Shown piece after piece: positions 9,527 to 18,972 of a stretch of 64,000 nucleotides of DNA. Numbering within the stretch: the first letter of the stretch is position 1; every line of letters begins with the position of its first letter. The notes below the pieces were generated by a model. The model was not told the DNA's origin and made no database searches. It was given only the letters and a program-made list of their open reading frames with translations. The DNA is taken from positions 42,716-106,715 of the forward strand of contig JAXMAR010000025.1 of NCBI GenBank assembly GCA_046350295.1, written 5' to 3'. Source of the stretch: JAXMAR01 sp046350295. Its GTDB lineage: Bacteria > Planctomycetota > Planctomycetia > Gemmatales > Gemmataceae. The position numbers were made by a program, and so were the translations under genes.

Positions 9527-11578
9527 GTGCCCTCCCCTTCGGAATCGGGCATTATGGAGGGACACACGAGGCTTTCCATGCCCGCTCTTTTCGACAAGAC
9601 TATGTTTCGACTGCGCCGGCTGGTGAGCCGGCATGCGCTGGGGGACATGACGGATCGCCAGCTCCTGGACCGCTTCGCGTCGCATGGCGATGAAGAAGCG
9701 TTTGCGGCGCTGGTGCGGCGGCATGCGGGGCTGGTGCTGGGGGTGTGCCGCCGCGTGCTGCCGGAATCGCATGACGCGGAGGACGCTTTTCAGGCCACAT
9801 TTCTGGTGCTGGCGCGCAAAGCGTCGCGCGTGGCCTGGCAAGCGTGCGTCAAGAACTGGCTGCACGGGGTCGCCTATCGCGTCTCCCTCAAGGCGCGGCG
9901 CCAAGCCCTGCGGCGCCGGCAGCAGGAGCGGGCGGCGGCCGCGGAAGGCGGTCCGGTCCTGAAAGACGCGCAGGAGAACTGGGACGATCTGCGCCGCGTG
10001 CTCGATGAGGAGTTGGCCGCTCTACCCGCGCGTTATCGCGCTCCGCTCATACTCTGCTATCTCGAAGGCCGCACTCGCGACGAGGCCGCGGAGGAGCTCG
10101 GCTGGTCGGCGGGCAGCGTCAAGGGGCGGCTGGAGCGCGGCCGAGATTTGCTGCGGCAGCGGCTTCTGCGGCGCGGGCTGTCGCTGAGCGCGGTGCTCTG
10201 TGCCGGCCTGTTGCCCGAGGGCGCCGCGGCGGCTTCGCCGGCGCTCATTGGCGCCACTGTTCAGGCCGGGCTGTCGTTTGTCGGCGCGGCGCCTGCCGCC
10301 GTTCCCTCTTCCATCACCCTGCTCGCTCAAGGAGTGCTCAACGCCATGCTGGTCGCCAAGCTCAAGATCTCCGCTGTCGTCTTGTGTGTCGCCGGCCTCC
10401 TCGGCCTGGGAACGCACTGGCTTGTCCAAACCGGCTCAGCTCAGGATCGGGGCCGTCCCGCCGAGCGGCGCATCGTGCCGGACCGGGCGCCGGTGGACCG
10501 TGAAGCTGCGGCCGATCCGGGTCGGGAGGAGCGGCGCGATTCCAAGAACATCGTGCAGGGGGCGTTCGTCAGCTTCGACGCGGCGAAGGGGCTGATCACG
10601 CTGCTGGTGGGAGCCGAGCGCGGCCGCGACGGCGTCGAGAAAACCTACCACCTGGCGGCGAAGGAGGTTCCGTTCCTGTCCAACCTCGGCGACAAAGTCC
10701 GGCCGATGACGCTGACCAAGGGGGCGCAGGTGGCCCTGGCGCTGAACGAGCTGGACGACGTGGCCGAGGTGCGGGTGAATTATCCGACGGTCGCGGCGGT
10801 GCTGAGCGGGGTGAACGCGGCGGAGAAGACGGTGTCGGTCGGAGGCGAGCGGGAGCCGCGCAGCTTCAAGGTGGCGGCGACAGCGAAGCTGATGGTCGAC
10901 GGGAAGCCGGCCAAGCTCGAGGATTTCAAGGGGGGCATGCGCGTCAACGTGGTCTTCGACTTCGAGCGCTCGACCGTGCTGGCGATGGCGAGCGGGGAGA
11001 TGGGGCGAGGCCGCGATGTCGACCCGCGCCGTCCGGCGCCGCGCGACGGGGACCCGCGCGGCGGCGATCCGCGCGGCGTGCGCGGCCGGCCGGAGTTGAC
11101 GGGCATCGTCATCGGCGTCAATGCGAAGGAGGGGACGCTCGAGGTCGCGGGGGGAAGCGAGGACGAGACGTGGATCAAGACGCTGGTCGTGCCGAAGGAG
11201 ATGAAGATCGACAGCAACGTGTCCCGCATCGGCGTCGAACTGGGCCTGGCGGACATCGCGCGAGCGACGCGTGTCACCTTCGCCCTGGCGGACGACAAGA
11301 AGACACTGGCCCGTTTGAGCGCCCATTTGCCTGTCGTCCGCGTGACGCTGGGTGAGATCGACGCGGCCAAGGGGACTGTCAAGAGTGGCGCCGCGACATA
11401 CACGATCGACAAGGGAAGCAAGCTGGTCATCCCCGGCCAGGAGGGAAGCATCGGGAACTTGAAGGCCGGGATGCAGGCGATCGTTTTTCTCAGTCCCGAT
11501 CGCAGCCGGATCGTGCTGTTGCAGGTGGCTGCGGAGCCGCGGCGCGACGCAGGCAGACCGACGCCGGAGCGGCGCTAG
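9527..11578 (+). CDS. ECF sigma factor with membrane anchor and large C-terminal extension
   Basis: A 683-residue protein. Region sigma-2 is at about 45-115 (DRFASHGDEEAFAALVRRHAG, DAEDAFQATFLVLARK) and sigma-4 at about 165-215 (LPARYRAPLILCYLEGRTRDEAAEELGWSAGSVKGRLERGR). An Ala-rich hydrophobic stretch follows at about 223-265 and a membrane segment near 280-300 (AKLKISAVVLCVAGLLGLG). The remaining 370 residues are beta-rich repeats, including two similar VNAxEKTxxV/VNAKEGTLEV modules, probably outside the membrane. GTG 9527 has GAGG 8 bases upstream; ATG 9554 and ATG 9578 are alternatives. Planctomycetes carry many such one-piece sigma-membrane-sensor proteins; no separate anti-sigma gene is adjacent. 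Confidence 0.88.
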   Translation: MPSPSESGIMEGHTRLSMPALFDKTMFRLRRLVSRHALGDMTDRQLLDRFASHGDEEAFAALVRRHAGLVLGVCRRVLPESHDAEDAFQATFLVLARKASRVAWQACVKNWLHGVAYRVSLKARRQALRRRQQERAAAAEGGPVLKDAQENWDDLRRVLDEELAALPARYRAPLILCYLEGRTRDEAAEELGWSAGSVKGRLERGRDLLRQRLLRRGLSLSAVLCAGLLPEGAAAASPALIGATVQAGLSFVGAAPAAVPSSITLLAQGVLNAMLVAKLKISAVVLCVAGLLGLGTHWLVQTGSAQDRGRPAERRIVPDRAPVDREAAADPGREERRDSKNIVQGAFVSFDAAKGLITLLVGAERGRDGVEKTYHLAAKEVPFLSNLGDKVRPMTLTKGAQVALALNELDDVAEVRVNYPTVAAVLSGVNAAEKTVSVGGEREPRSFKVAATAKLMVDGKPAKLEDFKGGMRVNVVFDFERSTVLAMASGEMGRGRDVDPRRPAPRDGDPRGGDPRGVRGRPELTGIVIGVNAKEGTLEVAGGSEDETWIKTLVVPKEMKIDSNVSRIGVELGLADIARATRVTFALADDKKTLARLSAHLPVVRVTLGEIDAAKGTVKSGAATYTIDKGSKLVIPGQEGSIGNLKAGMQAIVFLSPDRSRIVLLQVAAEPRRDAGRPTPERR

Positions 11579-12324
11579 GCCGGATTTCCCCGTGTCGATG
11601 TTTCTCGTCGGGCCAGGAAGCCCGCATGTCCCTGGCCCAAAGCCCACGCGCCATAGGCGCGCAAGCGACGCACGCGGAAGCCCGCGCCGCGCAGCTCTCT
11701 TGCCACGGCGCCCGGGTCGATCAGCCGCAGCCGGTGGACCTCCGCATCCCGCCGGTACAACTCCCCTGCCTTGCGGAAGGTCGTCATGCGCCGCGTGAGG
11801 ATGCGGCGTTTTTCATCCTCCTCGGCCCATACCAGCACCACCCAGCCGTCCCCTTCGAAGGCGAGCTGTTTCGCGGGGGCGCCGAGCCGGCCCGGGCCGG
11901 CGACGTCGCACAGCAGCAGGCCGCCAGGCGCGAGCGCCTGGTGGATGCGGCGCCAGAGACGGCGCCGCGCCGCCGTGGAATTGCCGGGGTCGAACAGGTA
12001 ATTGAGACATTCCCCGACCATGGATACGGCCACGCAAGGGGGGATCTCGACGCTCAGGAGCGAGCCCTGCCGGAAACTCGCCTTCGGAGCGCGGCGTCGG
12101 GCGAGCGCCAGCATTTCTTGCGAGAGATCGACGCCCAGGACATCGTAGCCTGCGCCGCTGACTTTTTCCGCGAGGATGCCGCTGCCGCAGGCCAGATCGA
12201 CGACGAGACCGGAGGAGACGCCGCGTGCTTGGAGCAGTTGCAGCAATTCAACGGCGGCGTTGGCGGCGACGTGGCCGAAGCCGGCGTCGTGAATGAAGGC
12301 GAGGTCGTTGCGGTAATGGGTCAT
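11575..12324 (-). CDS. Class I SAM-dependent methyltransferase
   Basis: 249 residues from ATG 12324 (MTHYRNDLAFIHDAGFGHVA). Motif I is VVDLACGSGILAEKV, the acidic residue after beta-2 is in VLGVDLSQEM, and a typical post-I region (ALAPGGLLLCDVAG) follows. The upstream in-frame GTG at 12360 would add 12 residues lacking family similarity. The gene converges on the sigma factor gene and their stop codons overlap by four bases. The substrate cannot be told; the fold is that of small-molecule methyltransferases. Confidence 0.85.
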   Translation of the reverse strand: MTHYRNDLAFIHDAGFGHVAANAAVELLQLLQARGVSSGLVVDLACGSGILAEKVSGAGYDVLGVDLSQEMLALARRRAPKASFRQGSLLSVEIPPCVAVSMVGECLNYLFDPGNSTAARRRLWRRIHQALAPGGLLLCDVAGPGRLGAPAKQLAFEGDGWVVLVWAEEDEKRRILTRRMTTFRKAGELYRRDAEVHRLRLIDPGAVARELRGAGFRVRRLRAYGAWALGQGHAGFLARRETSTRGNPA

Positions 12325-12398
12325 GGTCGTCTTTTCTGTGTCCCAAGGGAGTCGTTGCACCGCTATTGCATTAGAGTGCCTCGTCGGCGACGCGGGGC

Positions 12399-12494
12399 GC
12401 TTTGCAACGCAAAAGGGGACTGTCCCTTTCGCTCGAGCGAAAACCGGGTCTTTTGCCAGGTCGGGAGGGACTGTCCCCTTTTGCGTTGCAAAGC
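12399..12494. repeat. Inverted-repeat element with GGGGACTGTCCC core, copy 2
   Basis: Arms at 12399-12427 and 12466-12494 are 29-bp inverted repeats with one mismatch at the centre of the core, separated by 38 bp. The architecture, core and a GAAAACCGGGT-like internal segment match the element at 3255-3348. It lies between a methyltransferase gene and the vWA gene. Confidence 0.75.
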
Positions 12495-12605
12495 CAGGCG
12501 GGGCGCTATTACGAATCGTTTAGCACGCGGGTTTTTCCTTGGACAGCCCCGACGCGGCGTCGTTATGCTGATGCCGGAACCCATGTCTTGCCAAGAGGTC
12601 CCATC

Positions 12606-15600
12606 ATGAGCGCGTTTTCTCGTTCCGCGCGGGCCGCCCAGGGCCGCACCGGAGTGTTCGCATGCCTGGGAGCGTCCGCGCTCCTCGTGGGTCTTCTGTG
12701 CTGGCTTCCGGCCCGGGCCTGGGTGGCTCAGCCGGACGACAAGAAAGCGGTCAAAGACGAGCCGGTCAAGGCCGCAGCTGCGAAGGTGGATGTCGTCTTC
12801 GTCGTGGACGCGACGGCCAGCATGGACGCGCACCTGAAGAACCTGCGCGAGTCGATGGGCAAGCTCGCGGAGCAGCTCGAGGCGGCAAAGGTAGACGCCC
12901 GCTATGCCGCGACCATCTTCCGCGATCGCGTCGACAACGTCGGCAACACTCCCGAGGATCCGTTCGCCCTCAAGATCGCGGGGGACGAGATCTTCAGCAA
13001 GGACATCGCCGACGTCGCGCGGAAGCTGGCGGATGTCAAGGCGGAAGGGGGCGGCGACCTGCCGGAGAGCTGCTTCGACGGCATCGACTTCGCCTCGCGC
13101 GTGGCGTTTCGCAAAGATGCGAAGAAAGTCCTCGTCGTAATCACCGACGCGCCGCCGCGCATCCCCGACAAGGACATGAAGGACGCGGACCAGCTCGCCA
13201 AGCTTCTGAAGGAGCGCGCGATCGATCAGCTCCACGTGTTTCATGACCTCGAACCGGAGCACTACAAGAAGCTGCAATCGCAGCTGGGCAAGGCGGGCGG
13301 CCGGCTCGTTTCCCTCTTCCCGGGCGGCGTGGACCGCATGAAGAGCGCGATGGCCGACATCGGCCGGGACGCCGTCGGCGCGGAAGCGGTGGCGGTCGGG
13401 CCTGGCCCGGCGACGGGGGGCAAGGGGAAGGTGGACGTCGTCTTCGTCGTCGACACGACCGGCAGCATGGGAGGAGACCTCACCGCGCTGCGCGACACGA
13501 TGAAACGGTTCGTGACGACACTCAAGGACAGCAAGGCCGACTTCCAGATCGGCGTGACGACGTTCAAGGATCGCGTCGAGGACCCGCCGGAGACGCGCGA
13601 TCCGAAGGCGCTCCTGTTCGGCGGAAAGGAGTTCACCAATGACGGCGACGCGCTCATCGACCAGGTCGGCAAGCTGAACGCCGACGGCGGCGGCGATGAG
13701 CCCGAGAGCGGCCTGGACGCTCTTGAGTTCGCGTCGCGGCGGCCGTTCCGGCCCGGCGCCCGCAAGGTGCTGGTCCTCCTGACCGACGCGCCGCCGCGCA
13801 TCCCCGACAAGGACATGAAGGATGAAGACCAGGTCCACAAGATTCTGCGCGAGCGGGATGTCGAGCAACTGCACCTCATCGTCCGCGGCGGCGTCGACCG
13901 CTACATCCGACTTAACGGCCTTATCGGCAAGGGGCGGGTCGTCAATATCGGCAAGGGGGAAGACTTCGGCGGCGGTATGGAGGCGATCGCGCGCGAGTCG
14001 GCGGCGGGGCTGAAGGAAGGGGACGCAATCGCTACGAAAAAAGTCGACCTCGTCATCGTGCTGGACGCGACCGGGAGCATGGACGCGCATATCGCCGGGG
14101 TGCGCGACAATGTCAAGCGCATCCTCAAGCGCCTGGGAGATCGCAAGCTCGACGTGCGCGTCGGCGTCACCGTGTTTCGCGACGCGGTCGACATGATGGC
14201 GAACACGCCGGAGGATCCGTTTGCGCTCAAGTTCGGCGCCGACGAGTTCACCACGGACGCCGAGATGCTGGAGAAGGAGATCGGCAAGGTCGCGGCCAAG
14301 GACGGCGGCGACATCCCGGAGAGCGGCTTCGACGGACTGGAGTTCGCCTCGCGCCGCGCGTTCCGGCCCGACGCCGCCCGCGTGCTGCTCGTCGTGACCG
14401 ACGCCCCGCCGCGGACGCCGGACAAGAAGATGCGCAACGAGGTGGATACGTCCGAGGCCCTCAGGAAAGCCGGCATCCATCAATTGCACCTGATCGTCAA
14501 GGAAAACCCGAAGCTCTACGAGGAGGTGCAGCGGCTCATCAAGAAGGACCGCTCGCCCGGCGTGGTGCTGAACCTCGAGACCGGCGGCGGCTTCGCCAAG
14601 ATGTTCGACGACGTCTCCGACGGCATCATCGTCCGACTCGGCCCGGTCGAGCCGCCGCCCGTTGTCGTCGGCGGTCCGCCCAAGCTCGACGTCGTCTTCG
14701 TCGTCGACACGACCGGCAGCATGAGCGGCGACCTCAACAGCCTGCGCGACACGATCGGCCGCTTCCACAAACTGCTCGCCGATTCGAAGGTCGACTTCCG
14801 CATCGGCGTGACGCAGTTCAAGGACCGGGTCGAGGACCCGCCGGAGACGCGCGAGCCCAAGGCCACTCTGTTCGATGGCAATGAGTTCACCACCAAGCTC
14901 GACGCGCTGACGCGCGAGATCGGGGCCTTCAAGGCCGAGGGGGGCGGCGACGATCCGGAGAGCGGCCTCGACGCCATCGAGTTCGCCACGCGCCGGCCGT
15001 TCCGCAAGGACGCCCGCAAGGTGCTCATCCTCTTGACCGACGCGCCGCCGCGCATTCCCGACAAGGACATGAAGGACGAGGACCAGGTCGCCAAGATCCT
15101 CAAGGAACGCGGCATCGATCAGATCCACCTGCTCGGCCGCAACGCAGTCGACCGCTACGAGCGGCTGGTGAAGTTGCACACCGGGACGGTCGTCCGCATC
15201 GACCGGGACGACTTCGGCGGCGGCATGGAGAAGCTGGCGAAGGAATCGATCTCCGGGCCGTTCGTGGCGCACGTCAACAAGCTCGATCTGGTCGTGGTGC
15301 TGGATACGACGGGGAGCATGGACGCGCACATGAAAAACCTGCGCGACCACCTGCCGGCGCTGGCCAAGGTGCTCAAGGACTCGAAGGCCGACTTCCGGCT
15401 CGGCGTGGTGGTGTTCAAGGACCGGGTGGAAGACCCGCCGCCGGACAACGAGTCGAAGATGCTCGTGATCGACGGCAAGGAATTCACGACCGACGCCGAC
15501 GCCATCGTGCGCGAGCTGGCCAAGATCAACGCGGCGGGCGGCGGCGACGCGCCGGAGAGCGGGCTGGACGCTTTGGAGTTCACGTCGCGCCGCGCCTTCC

Positions 15601-17255
15601 GGCCGGACGCGCGCAAGGTGCTGATCTTCGTCACGGACGATGGCCCGCGCATCCCCGACAAGGACATGAAGGACGAGGACCAGTGCGGTAAGCTGCTCAA
15701 GGAGCGCGGCATCGAGACGGTGCACATGTTCCTGGGGGCGAGCAAGGAGCGTTACGAGAAGCTGGCGAAGATGATGCCGCGGCCGGGCAAGACGGTCGAC
15801 ATCAACCGCGGCGCCGACGACTTCAAGAAGTCGCTGGAGGAGATGGCGGTGGCAGCGGTCGAAGGGGGCGGCGTTTTTGTCGGCGAGCGGAAAGTGCCGA
15901 TCGCCGGCTCCAAGGCTGACCTCGTTTTCGTCATCGATACGACGGGGAGCATGAGCGACTTCACGGGCGCCCTGCTCAAGCCCGCCGAGCGCATGGTCAA
16001 GAAGCTGCAGGATAGCAAGGTCGACGTGCGCTTCAGCCTGATCACGTTCCGCGACCGCCATCCGGGGGACGGCAACGTGCCCGAGGACCACAAGCTGATC
16101 CTGCTGGGGGGCAAGGAGTTCAGCACGGACTTCGAGGAGTTCCGCAAGGAAGTCGGCCTGCTCAAGGCCGATTCCGGCGGCGACGCCCCGGAGAGCAGCC
16201 TGGACGCCCTCGCCTTCGCGGCCAAGCGCGACTTCCGGCCGGACGCGCTCAAGACCATCATCCTGGTCACCGATGAAGGGCCGAAAGTGCCGGACAAGGA
16301 CATGCGCGACGAGAACGACGTGCTGCGCATCTACCGGGAGCGCGGCATCCACCAGCTGCACCTGATCGTGGCGGCCAACACCGAGCGCTATCTGAACCTT
16401 CAGCGCATGATGGGGCGAGCGGGCGTTCCGGCCGGCAAGAAGGCCAACCTGAACGACCGCAACAACGAGCCGTTCAACCGGGAGATCGACGATTTCTCGG
16501 TGGCGATCCTCGACGGGCTGCGGATGGACGTGCGCGTCAAGCTGAGCGAGCGGCCGCTGCCGCCGCTCAAGCTGGAGCGGACGGCGGACGGGAAGGGGAT
16601 GATCGACGTCGTCTTCGTGCTGGACGCGACGGCGAGCATGGACACCGAGATACGCTGGGTCAAGGAAGGGGGCCCGAAGATGATGAAGCGGCTCAAGGAC
16701 CTGGGGGTCGACGGCCGCTTCGGCGTGACGATCTTCCGCGACCGTGTTGACAAGATGGGGAACACGCCGGAAGACCCGTTCTCGCTGATGTTCAAGGGAG
16801 AGGAGTTCACCAGCGATCCGGACGCGTTCGCGGCCGAGGTGGGCATGGTGAAGGCGAAGGAGGGGGGCGACATCCCGGAAAGCTCGCTCGACGGCATGGA
16901 GTTCGCGTCGCGCCGGCCCTTCCGCAAGGGAGCGTACAAGGTGCTCATCCTGGTCACCGATGCGCCGCCGCGCATCCCGGACAAGGACATGAAGGACGAG
17001 TTCCAGCTTGGTGAATTGTTGCGCGAGCGAGGCATCAACCAACTCCACCTGCTCCTCAAGACCGAGCCGGACCGCTACAGCACGCTGCAGCGCTTCCTGA
17101 CGGGAGACGGCTCCGCGGCCGGCGTTCACTACGACCTGGCCCCGCTGGACCGCGGCGAGCGGACGCTGGACCGGCTGATGGACGCGCTGTCGCGCTCGTC
17201 GGTCGGGGCGGTGCGGCGCGGACTGGCCGCCGCGGGGAAGGAAGCGCCAAAGTAG
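12606..17255 (+). CDS. Exported protein with seven tandem vWA domains
   Basis: 1549 residues from ATG 12606, with AGAGG 9 bases upstream. A signal peptide covers about residues 1-40 (ASALLVGLLCWLPARAWVAQ). Seven von Willebrand A domains of about 200-230 residues follow, starting near residues 60, 275, 479, 692, 892, 1103 and 1333. Each opens with a beta strand and a MIDAS-like loop DATASM, DTTGSM or DATGSM (DxTxS instead of the usual DxSxS), continues through a FKDRVEDPPE/FRDRVDxxxNTPEDPF segment, GGDxPES and TDAPPRIPDKDMKDE. The domains alternate between two subtypes (NTPEDPF against EDPPETR). A periplasmic or surface metal-dependent binding or assembly role is plausible. The equally long open frame on the opposite strand is a codon-bias shadow. 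Confidence 0.9.
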   Translation: MSAFSRSARAAQGRTGVFACLGASALLVGLLCWLPARAWVAQPDDKKAVKDEPVKAAAAKVDVVFVVDATASMDAHLKNLRESMGKLAEQLEAAKVDARYAATIFRDRVDNVGNTPEDPFALKIAGDEIFSKDIADVARKLADVKAEGGGDLPESCFDGIDFASRVAFRKDAKKVLVVITDAPPRIPDKDMKDADQLAKLLKERAIDQLHVFHDLEPEHYKKLQSQLGKAGGRLVSLFPGGVDRMKSAMADIGRDAVGAEAVAVGPGPATGGKGKVDVVFVVDTTGSMGGDLTALRDTMKRFVTTLKDSKADFQIGVTTFKDRVEDPPETRDPKALLFGGKEFTNDGDALIDQVGKLNADGGGDEPESGLDALEFASRRPFRPGARKVLVLLTDAPPRIPDKDMKDEDQVHKILRERDVEQLHLIVRGGVDRYIRLNGLIGKGRVVNIGKGEDFGGGMEAIARESAAGLKEGDAIATKKVDLVIVLDATGSMDAHIAGVRDNVKRILKRLGDRKLDVRVGVTVFRDAVDMMANTPEDPFALKFGADEFTTDAEMLEKEIGKVAAKDGGDIPESGFDGLEFASRRAFRPDAARVLLVVTDAPPRTPDKKMRNEVDTSEALRKAGIHQLHLIVKENPKLYEEVQRLIKKDRSPGVVLNLETGGGFAKMFDDVSDGIIVRLGPVEPPPVVVGGPPKLDVVFVVDTTGSMSGDLNSLRDTIGRFHKLLADSKVDFRIGVTQFKDRVEDPPETREPKATLFDGNEFTTKLDALTREIGAFKAEGGGDDPESGLDAIEFATRRPFRKDARKVLILLTDAPPRIPDKDMKDEDQVAKILKERGIDQIHLLGRNAVDRYERLVKLHTGTVVRIDRDDFGGGMEKLAKESISGPFVAHVNKLDLVVVLDTTGSMDAHMKNLRDHLPALAKVLKDSKADFRLGVVVFKDRVEDPPPDNESKMLVIDGKEFTTDADAIVRELAKINAAGGGDAPESGLDALEFTSRRAFRPDARKVLIFVTDDGPRIPDKDMKDEDQCGKLLKERGIETVHMFLGASKERYEKLAKMMPRPGKTVDINRGADDFKKSLEEMAVAAVEGGGVFVGERKVPIAGSKADLVFVIDTTGSMSDFTGALLKPAERMVKKLQDSKVDVRFSLITFRDRHPGDGNVPEDHKLILLGGKEFSTDFEEFRKEVGLLKADSGGDAPESSLDALAFAAKRDFRPDALKTIILVTDEGPKVPDKDMRDENDVLRIYRERGIHQLHLIVAANTERYLNLQRMMGRAGVPAGKKANLNDRNNEPFNREIDDFSVAILDGLRMDVRVKLSERPLPPLKLERTADGKGMIDVVFVLDATASMDTEIRWVKEGGPKMMKRLKDLGVDGRFGVTIFRDRVDKMGNTPEDPFSLMFKGEEFTSDPDAFAAEVGMVKAKEGGDIPESSLDGMEFASRRPFRKGAYKVLILVTDAPPRIPDKDMKDEFQLGELLRERGINQLHLLLKTEPDRYSTLQRFLTGDGSAAGVHYDLAPLDRGERTLDRLMDALSRSSVGAVRRGLAAAGKEAPK

Positions 17256-17265
17256 CGATCTGGCA

Positions 17266-17536
17266 GTAGGTCCGGCGAGCCGAGCCGGACCTGGCGTGAA
17301 CACGCGCGAAACCGTCATGATCCTGCCGGCCCCGCTCGGCTCGCGGGGCCTACGTCGTAGGTCCGGCGAGCCGAGCCGGACCTGGCGTGAACACGCGAGA
17401 ACCGTCATCATCCTGCCGGCCGCGGCTCGGCTCGCGGGGCCTACGTCGTAGGTCCGGCGAGCCGAGCCGACCGGGCGTGAACACGCGCGAAACCGTCATT
17501 CTTGTCCGGCCCCGCTCGGCTCGCGGGGCTTACGTC
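17266..17536. repeat. Three tandem 91-bp palindromic (BIME-like) repeats
   Basis: Units at 17266-17356, 17357-17447 and 17448-17536. Each starts GTAGGTCCGGCGAGCCGAG and ends GCTCGGCTCGCGGGGCCTACGTC or GCTTACGTC. Each end folds into its own hairpin, with a conserved CGAGCCGAG or CTCGGCTCG centre but different stems (TCCGG/CCGGA against CCCCG/CGGGG). A fourth copy lies inverted at 47938-48026. The last unit overlaps the stop codon of the PQQ-type gene. Structure resembles paired REP elements. Confidence 0.85.
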
Positions 17537-18761
17537 ACTCGACGGTCCAGAGCGTCAGCGAGCCCGCCTTGTCCTTGACGAAAATGCGGTTCCCTGCCAG
17601 GATCGGCACGCTCCAGGGCTCGCTGCTAGAGACCTGGTACTTCGCCACTTCCTCGTAGCCCTTGCGGCTCGGGCGGAAGACGACGAGGTCCTTGTCGCTG
17701 GTAAGCGCGACGAGGACGGAGCCGGCGCTGAGGATGGAGCCGCACTGGCCGCGCTGGTGGTCCTTGTCGATCCAGAGCGTCTCGCCGGTCTTGGCGTCCA
17801 TGCAGAAGAAGTTGCGGGAGGGGTTGACGCCGAAGATCATGCCGTCACGCAGGACCGGGGTGTGGTAGCCGGCAGCGGTCAGGGCCTTGGTCCAGGCCTC
17901 GGTGGCGGTGAACTCATCCCCCTTCTTTTCGATCTTGAGGGCCCGCGCCGCCCCGGCGCCCCCCTTGCCGCCTTTGCCCCCCTTGCCTCCCGGGACGAAA
18001 TAGTAGACGAAATCGCCTTCGATGAGCGGCGTGCTATACGAAGTCTGATAGCCGCCCTCGAGCTTGACGCTCCAGAGAACCTTCCCATCTTCGGGCGCCA
18101 CGCCAACGAGCTGGCCCGCCGCGGGCGTGACGATCTGCGCGGCGCCTGCCAGCTTGGCCAGGACCGGGGAGCCGTAGGGCGCCTTCAGGCCCTTCGCCGT
18201 CCATTTCTTGTCGCCGCCGTCGAGGGCGTAGGCGATGAGCTGATCGGTGAAGACGAAGGTCTTGCCCTCGCCCAGCACGGGAGAGGACGACGTGTAGAAG
18301 CCGGGCTTGCCCTTGGTGTCGTGGCGCCAGAGGAGCTTGCCGCTTTGCGCGTCCAGGCAGGAGACGACGCCGCCGACGCCGAGAGTGCAAACCTTGCCAT
18401 CAGCCAGCGCCGGCGTCGCGCGCGGGCCCGGGAAGCCGCTGGCCGGTCCCTTCACCGCGTCCGCCTTGTAGTGGTCCTTCCAGAGTTCTTTGCCGCCGGC
18501 CGCCTCGAGGCAAAGCGTTACTTCCTCGTCGCCTTGTCGGCCGAACGTGTAGATCTTGTCACCGGCCAGGAGTGGGGAAGCTTCGCCGACGCCGACACGG
18601 ACGCTCCACTGTTTCTTCAACTCCTTCGGCCACGCGTCCGGAACGCGGAAGCCTTCGACGTGGTTATCGCGCCTGGGACCGCGCCAACCGGGCCAGTCAT
18701 CGGCGGCGGCGCTTCGCGCGCAGAGGAACAAACACAGCGGCAGGAGAATGCGCTTGCTCAT
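17535..18761 (-). CDS. Exported PQQ-like beta-propeller protein
   Basis: 408 residues from ATG 18761, with AAGGAG 7 bases upstream. The signal peptide is about residues 1-21 (cleavage near ARSAAA-DD), followed by DWPGWRGPRRDNHVEGF, the motif that opens many planctomycete PQQ-like propellers. Repeated blades carry A-x-D-x-x-x-G-x-x-x-W motifs (CLDAQSGKLLWRHDTKG, CMDAKTGETLWIDKD). A glycine-lysine insert (GGKGGKGGKGGAG) interrupts one blade. No catalytic residues are evident, so it is most likely a periplasmic binding or scaffolding propeller. Confidence 0.85.
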   Translation of the reverse strand: MSKRILLPLCLFLCARSAAADDWPGWRGPRRDNHVEGFRVPDAWPKELKKQWSVRVGVGEASPLLAGDKIYTFGRQGDEEVTLCLEAAGGKELWKDHYKADAVKGPASGFPGPRATPALADGKVCTLGVGGVVSCLDAQSGKLLWRHDTKGKPGFYTSSSPVLGEGKTFVFTDQLIAYALDGGDKKWTAKGLKAPYGSPVLAKLAGAAQIVTPAAGQLVGVAPEDGKVLWSVKLEGGYQTSYSTPLIEGDFVYYFVPGGKGGKGGKGGAGAARALKIEKKGDEFTATEAWTKALTAAGYHTPVLRDGMIFGVNPSRNFFCMDAKTGETLWIDKDHQRGQCGSILSAGSVLVALTSDKDLVVFRPSRKGYEEVAKYQVSSSEPWSVPILAGNRIFVKDKAGSLTLWTVE

Positions 18762-18972
18762 GGCGGCTCCTTGAGATGAGAGGAGGATTCGAGGGAGAAA
18801 CTACCATCCGCGGTCGTTAAGGTACGATGAGAAACAGCGGTAAGAGGCTGCCTTTGAAGGGGCTGTCCCCCTGTTTTTTTTCCTTGCTGATGTTTCAGCA
18901 TTTTCTTGTCGCATTTTCTCGTTTTGCCGGTCACACTTGGCGCCATCTTGCAGGCAAGTGAATGGGGGCACT
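18762..18972. other. Divergent promoter region of propeller and sigma-kinase operon
   Basis: It contains a half-copy resembling the GGGGACTGTCCC family (GGGGCTGTCCCC near 18859), several T-runs, and the bipartite motif described at 18928-18954. No ORF is supported. Confidence 0.4.
18928..18954 (+). promoter_or_regulatory. Candidate ECF promoter CGGTCACAC-N13-GCAGG, copy 1
   Basis: CGGTCACAC, 13 bases, GCAGG, preceded by a T-rich stretch and placed 18 bases before the sigma factor start. An identical arrangement with the same spacing occurs at 22845-22871, upstream of the LamG/Calx-beta gene. Two matching halves at exact spacing suggest an autoregulated sigma factor promoter; this is inference from two sites. 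Confidence 0.5.

Noticed and set aside
12363..17411. A 1682-codon open frame on the minus strand opposite the vWA gene
   Set aside because: It mirrors the vWA repeats codon for codon, is rich in His, Arg, Leu and Val as expected of the complement of GC-biased codons, and has no recognisable domain. The plus strand has clear vWA domains and a signal peptide.
17266..17536. CRISPR array
   Set aside because: The three units are directly adjacent 91-bp palindromic repeats with no unique spacers and no cas genes nearby.
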